Positions 34,397 through 43,324 of a stretch of 43,324 bases of DNA are shown here, in pieces (position 1 is the stretch's first letter; the number at the start of each line of letters is the position of its first letter). The DNA is taken from the NCBI GenBank assembly GCA_022836615.1, contig MU405417.1, positions 1 through 43,324 on the forward strand. Direction: 5' to 3'. The DNA is from Annulohypoxylon bovei var. microspora (taxonomy: Eukaryota; Ascomycota; Sordariomycetes; Xylariales; Hypoxylaceae). The notes under the pieces are model-generated. The model saw only the letters and a program-made list of their open reading frames with translations, was not told where the DNA came from and did not search any database. The translations under genes were made by a program, and so were the position numbers.

Positions 34397-34945
34397 ACAT
34401 TCCCGCTGGACGCGAGCCGGCTTTTTTGATTGGTTGAAATCTTTATCGATAAGCACGGGCCAGCTCAGAGTACTTTGCCACCCATACAAATTCGTATGCA
34501 TCTCATTGTACCTATTTAAATTATACACATTCTCATCTTTCAACTTGAATAACTTCATCAACATTTGGTTTAAAATTTAAAATTTTATATAGATCGATAG
34601 ATAATTCAAAACAGTATCGAATGATTTGAATTGCATGATTAACGAGCAAGTATTGGTAGAGATATCTTAATACCTGTATAAGGTATTAAGATTGAAGCGT
34701 TTCGAGGGTATCACGTGCGACCGGTTTGTAGCAACGACATCAATAGCCGTAATATAACAGCCAATTGCGTACAAAATATAGCGTGCAACATCTTGAAACG
34801 TATATCATTAGAAGCGCCTAATTGAGGGCTATATAATGATATAAATTTCATGATTCTAAGCGTTGTAAAAACAAAGTTATTCAGGTTAAAACCCAAGGGC
34901 CCCATGTACTGACTTTTAGTGGCTTTTAATGATTACTAATAAGGT
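34397..34945. mobile_element. Decayed copy 2 of the same fold-back element
   Basis: This stretch matches copies 1 and 3 in order: TCCCGCTGGACGCGAGCCGG, the GATTGGTTGAAAT box with CTTATCGATAAGC, the conserved ATCACGTGCGACCGG core at 34710-34724, and AAAGTTATTC with ATAAGG near the end. Its outer terminal repeats are lost and many changes are towards A or T. It ends abruptly at a TTAGGG tract. Confidence 0.75.
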
Positions 34946-34946
34946 C

Positions 34947-34959
34947 AGGGTTAGGGTTA
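34947..34959. repeat. Short interstitial telomere-like tract (AGGGTTAGGGTTA)
   Basis: About two TTAGGG units, the fungal telomere repeat sequence, directly at the truncated end of element copy 2. Confidence 0.6.
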
Positions 34960-35284
34960 CGTGAGACTAATCCGAGACTGGTCTGGGATTAGTCCTAATT
35001 GGGATACTGGTCTGAGCTCATACCCAGACCAGACCGAGACTGAACTTTAAAGTGGGACCGTCTGAATTGGGAAGTGGGCTGGCTGAATCAGCAAGTGGGG
35101 CGATCTAACCTATCTAGGTGAACTAATTGGAGGTGGTCTTGGCAGGCCGTTTTTTCGGAGTTAAGCCCCTCGGAGCGCCTCAGGAGGTGGTCCGAGCTAG
35201 TCGACGAGGTGGTCCGAGCTATGAGCCCTAAAATGCTTAGATAAAATAAGAATTATGCTTTTAAAGACGAAAGGTAACCAAGAG

Positions 35285-35296
35285 TTAGGGTTAGGG
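35285..35296. repeat. Short interstitial telomere-like tract (TTAGGGTTAGGG)
   Basis: Two exact TTAGGG units, followed by degenerate units (GATAAGGATAGGGGTAAGG). It lies about 340 bp from the first tract in the same orientation. Confidence 0.65.
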
Positions 35297-35457
35297 ATAA
35301 GGATAGGGGTAAGGTTACACAAAAGACGGTAAGCCATTTCGCAACAACCGCCAAACCGCCAATTCAATTTACTTACAGTGCATATTGTAGTCTACACTGT
35401 ATATGCACTGTATTTCTCCTGTAAGCTTAGGGAGCTTAGAGAGCTTAGTAGCTATAA

Positions 35458-35515
35458 TTATCCCATTGACTGGCATAAGGCTACAAACCCACTTATTCGG
35501 GTACCAGTACTGCCA
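35458..35515. repeat. Left arm of a 58-bp inverted repeat pair
   Basis: TTATCCCATTGACTGGCATA onward is repeated in inverse orientation at 37145-37202, with a handful of differences. The pair encloses element copy 3 and the AGCTGCAAT-repeat palindrome. A weaker shared GTACAACTTTGCA lies further inside both arms (about 35576 and 37057). Confidence 0.8.
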
Positions 35516-35604
35516 TCAGCTATGGTCCTCAGTTGAACAATGCTTTTTAGGAGGGCATGTGTGGAGGCCTGTTCGTACAACTTTGCAACAAAACGTTTTG
35601 AATT

Positions 35605-36266
35605 GAGATTTGCTATTTCAATAGTATTGCATTTCAATAGTATTCTCTAATTGGTCGAAATCCTTATCGATACGCCATGGCCACCAGCTCGGGGTACTTG
35701 GTCCCCCATACAAAGCTTGGTGCACACGAATGTACCTTCCCACCCACCGGTCAGCTTTCTATACCCATCCATCTTTTAACTTGAATAACTTTACGAAAAG
35801 GCCTTCGATCAGCTTGCAATTAGTTTTAAAGTCAGTATAAGTGAAAATCCAATCATATAAATCAAGTTGCATTATTGTTGTTGCTGTTTTCATTGATGCA
35901 TCCCGCAGAATGTATTGATAGCTGTAGGGCGTTGAACGGCCTCCGGGGATCATCACGTGCGACCGGCGAAACAACCGTAAAACCGTATGAAATCGGGGTA
36001 AAACACCGCATATCTCGGCAACCAGGCCATGCACCAGAATGAATCATACATCATTAGATGGCCTGAATCGAGGGCTATCTTATGATACAAATTGTCAAAA
36101 TATTGATGCCTGATTGCGAAAGTTATTCGGGTTGAAAGGTGTATTGTTTTGTAGAAACATTTGATGGGGTGATGGCTTATCGATAAGGTTTTCAACCAAT
36201 CAGAAACGCCGCCTTCTTACCCGCGGGGTACTATTGAAATGCAATACTATTGAAATAGCAAATCTC
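35605..36266. mobile_element. hAT-like non-autonomous fold-back element, copy 3
   Basis: A 662-bp relative of copy 1 with the same terminal inverted repeat (GAGATTTGCTATTTCAATAG...). It is flanked by a perfect 8-bp duplication TTTGAATT (35597-35604, 36267-36274). It has the CTTATCGATAAG-like box near both ends, and the ATCACGTGCGACCGG core at 35952-35966. An inner inverted pair (CTTGAATAACTTTAC near 35780, GCGAAAGTTATTCGGG near 36115) again makes it partly self-complementary. There is no transposase frame. It looks younger than copy 2. Confidence 0.88.
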
Positions 36267-36500
36267 TTTGAATTTTGGAAAATGAATGAGGCTATGCCTA
36301 ATAGGGCAGTAGAAATATAGCCACATATAGAAATTGTTAAGGGAGTACTTAAGGGAGTAAAAAAATGAGTTGGCAGGTTGGCAATTAGACGTCTAGTACT
36401 TGTATTCACACCCAAATTTAGCTGTAGAATTATGTACTTACAGTCGCTTTGACAATTACCTATTAATGAGTATATGCGTACAAAGCTGCAATAACTGCAA

Positions 36501-36873
36501 TAGCTGCAATAGCTGTAATAGCTGCAATAGCTGTAATAAGTATGCGACCTTTTGTAAGAGGAAGACTAGTTGCACAATGTCAATCGCCAGCATTTAAAAT
36601 ACTTTCAATTGCATACAAATTCCAATATAATCGTATGTATCACTAATGCTATGTATTGCAATTGGCAATTAGTAAACAACAGGTGGTGTCACGGGACCAC
36701 CTTTAAGCTATACACTGTAACATTTTAACCAATCAACCAACCTGGGATCTTTGTGTAACAATGAATATGTTGGCGCGCTGCGATAGCTGAATTGAAATAT
36801 GGCAATTGAAGCATGGCAATTGCTCTTACAAAAGGTCGCATACCTATTACAGCTATTGCAGCTATTGCAGCTA
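36501..36873. repeat. Long inverted repeat carrying AGCTGCAAT tandem units
   Basis: Arms of about 50-60 bp at 36501-36560 and 36823-36873 are reverse complements. Each has 9-bp AGCTGCAAT/AGCTGTAAT units on the outside and GTATGCGACCTTTTGTAAGA on the inside. The loop between them, about 260 bp, includes several CAATTG strings. This is a MITE-like or hairpin-forming repeat; no clear target duplication is seen because the tandem units blur its edge. Confidence 0.75.
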
Positions 36874-36885
36874 TCCATTTACACC

Positions 36886-37816
36886 TAATATTACATATTT
36901 GCTTAAATAATAAGCCTGTATCTTAGATGCTGGCTGTGTAATCGTAAAATTTAACGTACGAAGTACCGATTTATCAAGCAATAAATCAATATCTGACCTG
37001 TGGTTGCGGCCACCTTACCCTTTTAGGTAAAATAAAAAATAAAAAATTAAAAATGCAAAGTTGTACGATCCGTCCTCCATAGCATGAGAACATCTAGCCA
37101 ATCATAATTGAGATTTGCAAATATTCGTAAGCTTAAGCGGTTGTTGGCAGTACTAATACCTGAATAAGTGGGTTTGTAGCCTTATGCCAGTTAATGGGAT
37201 AAGGTCTTTAGCGCATACTGATCTTCAGCCAATCAGATTGCACCTCTTCCCATCGCGGAAAAGCTCAATCTAAAACGAGGAGAAATCCACTTATTATCTC
37301 AGCTTACGTAACCCATCCCACAGTGACACCTCTTGTTGAAGGTTGTCAGGTGACCATTGAGATTAGATAATTCTCCCCTCGTTTCAGACCAAAGTCAGAT
37401 CTTAAAAAACAACAACTTTCCACTCCTTTACTACAGCTTGAGGTTCAATTATCGTCGATGGTAGAAGAAATGACATAAACTTAAGACCACACTTCACCAG
37501 CACGCCCTAGATCCAATCTTTCTCGGGTTAATATTGGAAAAGTGCGGGGATGAGTTCGATCCGCCTGGCGCCGCGAATGATGGGGATGGAGCTGCCTGTT
37601 GTGAATTTCGCCAAGGGATTTCTCGTTGAAGCCCAAATACCGTGTCTAAAGGCGAATAAATTTCGAGCTGCTTACGTTGATTCTTTTCTCGAAATGAAAT
37701 CGAGCTTCACGAGACAAGAATTCATGAATTGTTTCTGACTATGGTAGTTCACTTGTTTATAGTCATCGATTGGCCTATGGTGCACACTGCCATGGTATTT
37801 TAGCCGTTACAAGACA
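36886..37816. other. Intergenic and repeat-flank region
   Basis: This contains the right arm of the inverted pair (37145-37202) and a small inverted pair around AAACGAGGAGAAAT (about 37273) and TCTCCCCTCGTTTCAGA (about 37372). The short plus-strand frame at 37550-37738 has no support. No gene is called. Confidence 0.5.
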
Positions 37817-40642
37817 TTATATATATAACCGCCCCTCTTTTGGCTCCCCTAACCATTGCCTTTCGGTCCCAAAGCTCAAATGGCCTACTGGCCCTTCCGA
37901 GCCCTCCCACTGTTCGCGGAAAGACGGCGGCATTTGCACCTCGCCCCATCTTAATCGCGAACGGGATATCCGCAGCCGAACACGGCGCTCCTGGCGCTGA
38001 AGGGCCGTCTCAAGATCACCCACCGTGTTCTCCTCATCCATTCCCGTATCGTCCTCCGAGTCGTCCATGGACGCCCTTGGACTATCGTTTGTGTGCCCGT
38101 CATCCTCCCGTTCCGAAGGGCTGTCTAGACTGCCCCTTGGGGTATTTGCCCCTAAGTCCGACATTTCGATATCGACTGCGGCCTCTAAAAGCGGTTGCTG
38201 CGATAACGGCTGGCCTTGTGCTGTTACTTGCTCGGGATCCACGTCGCGTTCCTCCAAGGGTATCGTGGGGATGCGATTGGCGGGGTCGGGTCGGAGAAAG
38301 GCCTCCACAGTTGAGACGTGACACGCCGCACTCATGACGAGCGAGTTGCTAGGAAATCCGACCATATTGCTGTCCTTGATTCTCCGAAGGCCCATGAGCA
38401 AGGGGGCGGGCGCAAAAACGGCAGCGATGATGATGCTAACTAGGATGGACCGGGTTGAGTAGGCGACTTGCATTCGGAGCTCCGGCAAGTCGACGTTCGC
38501 GGGTACGCCGTCTAGGACGAATCCCTTGACCTTGTACAAGCTCGGGTAGAAGTCTGAGAAAAACAAGGATCAGTATTCGAAATCAACGGGATTAGCGGCA
38601 CCGGAAGAGAAGTCTTACCGCCGTAGACAATGACTATATAGAGCGTGTTGGAGACCATCCAATGGAGCACGCTGCTGAGGACTAGTAATGGGACGCTGTA
38701 GCGGTAGGGAAGCTGCAGGCGGTACGTCGAGATCTGCTCGCCGTGGGGGTCTGTCACGCGCAGCGGCCGCGTAGCGCCGGCGTAAGAGAACCACTCGCGG
38801 ACCATGATGAGGCGGGTGAACATGCTGTTGTAGGTAAAGTAGCCTACGGTAAGAATGAGCTGCGGGGCGTTGGTCATGACGATGGCAACGGGCACGGCAA
38901 CGCGGCTGGCCCAGGTAGCCTCATTTTGCTCGCCGACGGGACGGAGACTGCGTATCGCAGTTCAGTAAACTCTACAGATACATAACAGGGAAACCAGAGA
39001 CGTACCTGTTACTCAACGATCCATAGCTTCTAAGTGCTAGATAGAATAAAGAGCACGCGGCGGCGAAGAGACCGCCGATGAGAAGATAGCCCGACAACCA
39101 TGCCGACCGGCGGACAGAGGCAAGCCCCGACCAGCCGACCTTCCTCCACGGCCTAGGCCGCTGAAGCACCGACTCAAAGAAAGCAGCCTCGGTATCGAAG
39201 TGCCAGCCCTCCAGCCGCTTTACCATCTGCAAGACCTCGAGCCCTAAAGTGGGCTGACCCAGCGTGACCTGCCCGACGGTGGTGGGATCAGGGTGCTCGA
39301 TAAACGACGCAATGGCGTCGCCGGGGGTCGCTAGCACAGGCTCACGCAACCGGTAGACGACAGCCACTGACAAGAGCGTCTTCAGAAGGACGCAGACGGT
39401 GACGGTGATTAGCAGCGGGACCGAGGCGCCCATCATGCAAGTAGGGTTGAAAGGCTCGGCGAGGCAGTAGCTCGTATTGAGGTAGCCAATGCCGCCCCCA
39501 ACCATGACCCGAGGCGGTGGCTGGAGTTGTCCGTCCGAGTACGAGTCATTGTAGTACGGAAACCCAATTCTATTCGGCCACCGCGTCAAGGCAACATCGC
39601 TACATGATTGAATGCATCCCTTTTTGTCACGATCCTTCCACTGACTGTATGGCTGCCTGCTGCAGGCAGTGGTGTACCACAGCGAGTTGGGGCTATCCAA
39701 CGGCATGTACTGCGTCCAGAAGTCGTCGAAGTTGCCGTCCCCGGTAGAGTCGATGCCCAGGTCAGTAAAGTTGAAACCATTCCCATCATTATAACCAGAC
39801 AGGTTAAAGTTTGTTTTCATATTAAAAATGTCGTTTGGGATCCAACCGTCGGCCGTGGAACTAACAGTACTAACGTTAAGCGCGTTCATAAGCTGCGTGT
39901 TCATCACCATGACAATGTCCCTATATCCTGCCAGGGGCTCACAACTGTCAATATAGCTCTTGCACGTGTGTGTATCTAGCCTGGTCCATTTGGAGGCGTT
40001 GGCGGCCGTGGATTGGATTAGAAGCGATGTTGAACTTGATTCATCGAAATACGACCCGTAGTTGGAAACGCTGATGCCGTTACCTCTAAGAAAACTCGCC
40101 CCAGGTGGGTAGTAGGGTGTGCCGCTGACAAACGACTCGGACGCCAGTGTCGTGGTCCAACGCCCACTCGCGTAGCCGATCTCGAAGATAGAGCTGTTGA
40201 ACACTAAATGTATCGGAACCGAGGTAAGGACGAACATGATCCAGAAGACGATCTTGAATGCCGAGAGAAATTGCAGGTTGCGAACGGACGAAATCCCAAT
40301 ATCGGTCCACGTCTTCTTAGCATGGGCCGCATTAACCTCGGGTCTTGAGGGCGAGGACAGCACCTGCATGAAGAAGTTGGAAGAGGCGAGGATAGCCGTT
40401 GACACGGCATTGAGGAGGAAGTGTAAGGCCAGGTTAACAGTGCTTGCCGTGTTACAGCTGCCGCTCCAGAAGACGGCGTTCCCGAATGAGCCGCTGATTC
40501 TTGCTGCTGCGATCGAGAAAGCAATCAAGACCACCGCCAAAACACCTGCGAGTATGGTATTGATAACTGCTGTCTTTCGCCATCCCGACCGCGGCAGGTG
40601 GGGCATTTGAATCTTGGACACAACGCCCTGAAAAGGGGGCAT
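37817..40642 (-). CDS. Fungal multi-pass membrane protein, DUF6536-like
   Basis: A three-exon gene of 900 aa: exon 1 39006-40642, intron 38948-39005 (58 nt), exon 2 38619-38947, intron 38554-38618 (65 nt), exon 3 37817-38553; all phases agree. The N-terminus has the fungal DUF6536 pattern: SGWRKTAVINTILAGVLAVV (first membrane helix), FWSGSCNTASTVNLALHFLL, NAVSTAILASSNFFMQVLSS, a PSRPEVNAAHAKKTWTDIGI block, and VRNLQFLSAFK before the third helix. A long extracellular-type loop with many N-x-S/T sites and Cys residues follows, then four to six more hydrophobic segments, spread over exon 1, exon 2 (LILTVGYFTYNSMF) and the start of exon 3. The C-terminal 200 residues are acidic and disordered (SEREDDGHTNDSPRASMDDS), ending LGEPKEGRLYI. 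Function of this family is not known; it is probably a surface or vacuolar membrane protein. Confidence 0.88.
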
Positions 40643-41289
40643 TGCGAAGAGTATCGGGATAGGCCCATTGGCCTAAATAACAAACTTAGAACTAGTTATA
40701 GCTTCAAGGGTCTAATCTACTATGGTATTTGGCGCGAGGGTTGACAGCCGCTAGGGGAATACTTCAAAATAGCTTCAATCATCGTTCGTGTAAAAGAGGG
40801 GTGTCTAGACTTATTAGTATCAAGGCTATACATTTCAACTTCATGATCCTAAACGCAGCCTCACTTCTGAACCCCGGTATGCGACCTGTAGGCTTGCGGC
40901 TAAGCCAGTGGCTATACCCTGCCTGCAGACCTGCAATGCAAACGCCTGACATCCATGGATTCGTTTGGTTGGTTATCAACTTGCATGGGAGAGGAAGAAG
41001 GCGAGATGGCAAGGCTCAATAGGGCGAACCGTGGTAACCGTGAGCAAAGTTGCCTGGATTAGGCATGCTCCATGTTCGCCCGGCGCTCGCCTAAAATGCA
41101 CTTTGTAGATTCGGGGCCGAAGTCTTAAAAGCATGGCATCCCATCCTCCTAGGCGATTTGAAGTCAATTGCCCTAGCTATGGCAGCGGAGATATCTTACG
41201 GTACGATCATGGGAAGACTACAGGATACAAGATCTCGTGTATGATAACTTCAACTGCACCGCTAACTCACATTCCAGCCAAAACCCTAC
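40643..41289. other. Intergenic region
   Basis: About 650 bp between the membrane-protein start and the end of the seven-exon gene. Short frames on both strands have no support. Confidence 0.5.
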
Positions 41290-42351
41290 CTATTCATCAT
41301 CATCTAGCCGCGATGGACGCTGTTGACTCAATTTCAACTGCCGACTACGGTTATAAAACTTTTCCATCTCCGAAACATATTTGGTAACCTCTTCGTCGGA
41401 GTCACCTATAAATACTTAGTCATCTATATTAAGCTCAAAGAGATCTTATAAACATACCTGCATACTCGCTGATCAAATATACGAATTCGGCCGTTTTCAG
41501 AGCGCTGACATCTACGACGGAGGTGCAAATCACATCTGTATAAAAGTCTTAGTCTCTTTACAATTCAGTTCAACATTTGTGTGGTGGATATTATTAACTT
41601 ACAACCTAATGCGTTCTCATATTTATCGCTAAAGCCTTTTCCAGTGAAGTTCCAGCGCCAGAGCTGTTGAAACATATTAGCCTGTATTGACACGATAATT
41701 ATTGCTGGCAAAATATCTACATACCATAACATCTAGGCGTACAACAGCATTGTGCTGCACGTAGACAAAAAACCTCTGTTCTTCGTGCTCTCCAGCGTCT
41801 GTGTTCGAAAGAATTACACTGAGTGCATTAGAGACAATTTTCTAGATAAGTGGAATATTAGATCATCGCTTCTACCAATCCCGAGGTACGGTGGACTATT
41901 TACCTTGAAGCCGCCTCTAATGTCCTGCCCGGCGCTAGACCCACTAATACCCATACTAAGATAGTCGTCAATCGCTCTCGACACATTCTCAATGGGCTAC
42001 GAGGATTGTCAATAAACTTTCGACCGGTAAGACGATCATCATCACACTTACAGCTCCTTTAATTCCGACAGTCGTATACCTTGACTTTCGCAAGGCACGA
42101 AGCCCGGGGACTTGGGTCCTTGATGTCGACTCTGAATTGAGGAACATCCTAGAAAATAAACGCTGTTAGCTTCTATAAACAGCATTTCACGTATTGGACG
42201 TTTTTTCTCACTCAGTTATTTTGGATTCGAATTGATTCAATTTGTACTCGACGGCTTTCTGAAGAACCTGGAGGTCTTGTCTTGTTCGCTGCCTCTCCTG
42301 CTCATCAGCCCCGGAGACCCCGTCATAAACTGCTGAAAGTGCGGCACCCAT
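41290..42351 (-). CDS. Seven-exon small protein of unknown family
   Basis: Assembled by hand as 233 aa: exons 42212-42351, 42052-42148, 41904-41996, 41725-41841, 41603-41663, 41458-41535 and 41290-41405; introns 63, 55, 62, 61, 67 and 52 nt, all GT-AG and phase-consistent. No exon exceeds 140 nt, so the gene is almost invisible to frame length. Protein-like blocks: LQVLQKAVEYKLNQFESKIT, PIENVSRAIDDYLSMGISGS, EEQRFFVYVQHNAVVRLDVM, LWRWNFTGKGFSDKYENALG, VVDVSALKTAEFVYLISEYA. The C-terminus is helical and ends acidic (SRLDDDE). I recognise no domain, no signal peptide and no membrane helix. Exon 2 and the start are the weakest parts: the frame stays open upstream (LPLGDLYEIVSIFHKRH) but has TTG where an ATG would be expected, and an upstream exon is possible. 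A TATATATAAGG box at 42439-42449 lies about 90 bp before the chosen ATG. Confidence 0.72.
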
Positions 42352-42438
42352 AATAGCAAAATCAGCGATATGCCTCTTATGAAAAATTGAAACGATCTCA
42401 TATAAATCTCCCAAAGGCAGAATAACACAATCAAAACA

Positions 42439-42449
42439 CCTTATATATA
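42439..42449 (-). promoter_or_regulatory. TATA-like box of the seven-exon gene
   Basis: TATATATAAGG on the minus strand, about 90 bp upstream of the chosen start. This spacing would put transcription start near 42410, inside the open frame upstream of ATG 42351. Confidence 0.4.
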
Positions 42450-43324
42450 CCTATGTGAGTTTAATTTCTTTCGTGAACTACGGCTGGCAGACTACGGACT
42501 AGCACCAGCCAATAGTTATCCGTTATTCGAAAGTATTCAGCTTTCAGCTCGGACCTGTCTACTCTTTCCGGGAGCTGTCGCGGTTCCATTGCGTCGGGAC
42601 TTATCACGAGCGCTATAACGATGGTCTAGCCATCGCCTCAGTGACAATGTGGAGGCTTGAGCTGCAGCTAAATGGGTAGTAAAATAATCTAGCCTTTCCC
42701 GAAATAGATGAGGGATGGTCTAGACTCACTTGCGCTTTACCCAAAGGTCATTTTCGTGGCACCATTTTTCTAGTATGCTCATGGTCATGTAGAACCACAA
42801 GATGCCTACGTAAGACTACCTACAGGAATATGTCGGGGTTTATTAGTGAATCGCATTATATGTTCCAGCTGTTTAACCTGTGTGGGTTTGGTCTGATCAG
42901 ATTATGGCTCTTTCTTTTGAGGTCGACTGACTTATTCAGCCATAAGTTTATACTTCTTTATTTTTATATATTAGCTATTCAGATAGGTACCTAGTTTTAC
43001 TCAATTATTATTCTCTTTTGATGCGTCCTTAGAAATAATATATCTGGTGTTGTTCGTTAGTTACTCGGTACCCTAGTCTCAAGCTACTGCCATTTTAGGA
43101 AACATGACCCGATCCGGACCAATGAGAAGAGCCAAAATTGTGTAACATTTGAAACTCCTCTTGAATCTCATTGGTCAAAGTCGCTGTAGGCCTTTCCACA
43201 GAGACACTGATCATGTTAGGATGTTGCAATAAGTTCAAGGGGGGAGTTTTCGAGGGGGGGGAGTATTCAAGAACCCCACTTTTGTGGGCAGACCTCGACC
43301 AATAAGATGCTTGGATTGTTTCAC
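42450..43324. other. Gene-free window end
   Basis: No supportable gene. GACCAATGAGA occurs near 43118-43129 and in inverse orientation near 43165-43178, and CGACCAATAAGA near 43297, so several CCAAT boxes cluster here; a promoter for a gene beyond the window is possible. G-rich runs lie at about 43240-43262. Confidence 0.4.

Larger units (their letters stand above)
33088..35208. mobile_element. Possible 2.1-kb element with inverted ends, invaded by other repeats
   Basis: The ends are inverted copies of CTCGTCGACTAGSTCGGACC followed by ACCTC (left 33088-33112, right 35184-35208, 24 of 25 matching). Inside each end the motif CTCGGACCACCTC recurs (33124-33136 left; 35206-35218 outside right). 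The interior is AT-rich DNA, one complete fold-back element, one decayed copy and a TTAGGG tract. No transposase frame remains and no target duplication was identified. Confidence 0.5.

Noticed and set aside
37548..37575. B-box-like GAGTTCGATCC string as a second tRNA
   Set aside because: The T stem does not pair and no acceptor stem is found.
1..43324. CRISPR arrays, rRNA, bacterial or viral genes
   Set aside because: No regularly spaced direct repeats, no rRNA cores and no viral-type frames were seen.

Overview
The window is nuclear DNA of a filamentous ascomycete (Pezizomycotina). Evidence: genes split by short GT-AG introns (50-172 nt) with CTAAC-like branch points, two HET-domain genes, a Zn2Cys6 regulator, a DASH-complex Hsk3 subunit, a PL20 glucuronan-lyase-like enzyme, a fungal cytochrome P450, a DUF6536-type membrane protein, and very AT-rich, RIP-like repeat DNA. 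I cannot place it more precisely from sequence alone. Exon models were built by hand from reading frames, splice sites and family motifs.

Layout. 1-1.6 kb: poly-C tract, then AT-rich low-complexity DNA with several tandem repeats. 1.6-8.4 kb (all minus strand): an intact HET gene, a broken HET gene, a two-exon Zn2Cys6 transcription factor and an SDR ketoreductase; this looks like an accessory block. 9.4-14.5 kb (minus): a housekeeping pair, Hsk3 and a ketopantoate-reductase-like protein with a long disordered tail. 14.5-22.3 kb: almost 8 kb in which I find no supportable gene. 22.3-30.9 kb: DJ-1/PfpI protein, secreted PL20 lyase and P450 on the minus strand, then two SDRs on the plus strand; the P450 and the first SDR are divergent across about 270 bp, and the stretch has the look of a small catabolic or secondary-metabolism neighbourhood. 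31.2 kb: an intron-containing tRNA. 32.1 kb: a NodL/maltose-acetyltransferase-like gene. 33.1-37.2 kb: a transposon graveyard. 37.8-40.6 kb: a 900-aa membrane protein. 41.3-42.4 kb: a seven-exon small gene of no family I recognise.

Most notable: (1) two full-length ~0.67-kb non-autonomous elements with near-perfect long terminal inverted repeats and perfect 8-bp target duplications (hAT-like), plus a decayed third copy, all sharing the same 15-bp core; (2) a seven-exon orphan gene hidden among short frames; (3) single-base frameshifts in three accessory genes while the neighbouring genes read cleanly; (4) an acetyltransferase that seems to have lost the usual active-site His; (5) the 7.8-kb gene desert; (6) nested inverted repeats and short TTAGGG tracts in the repeat block.

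Functions rest on motif recognition by eye. No database search was possible.
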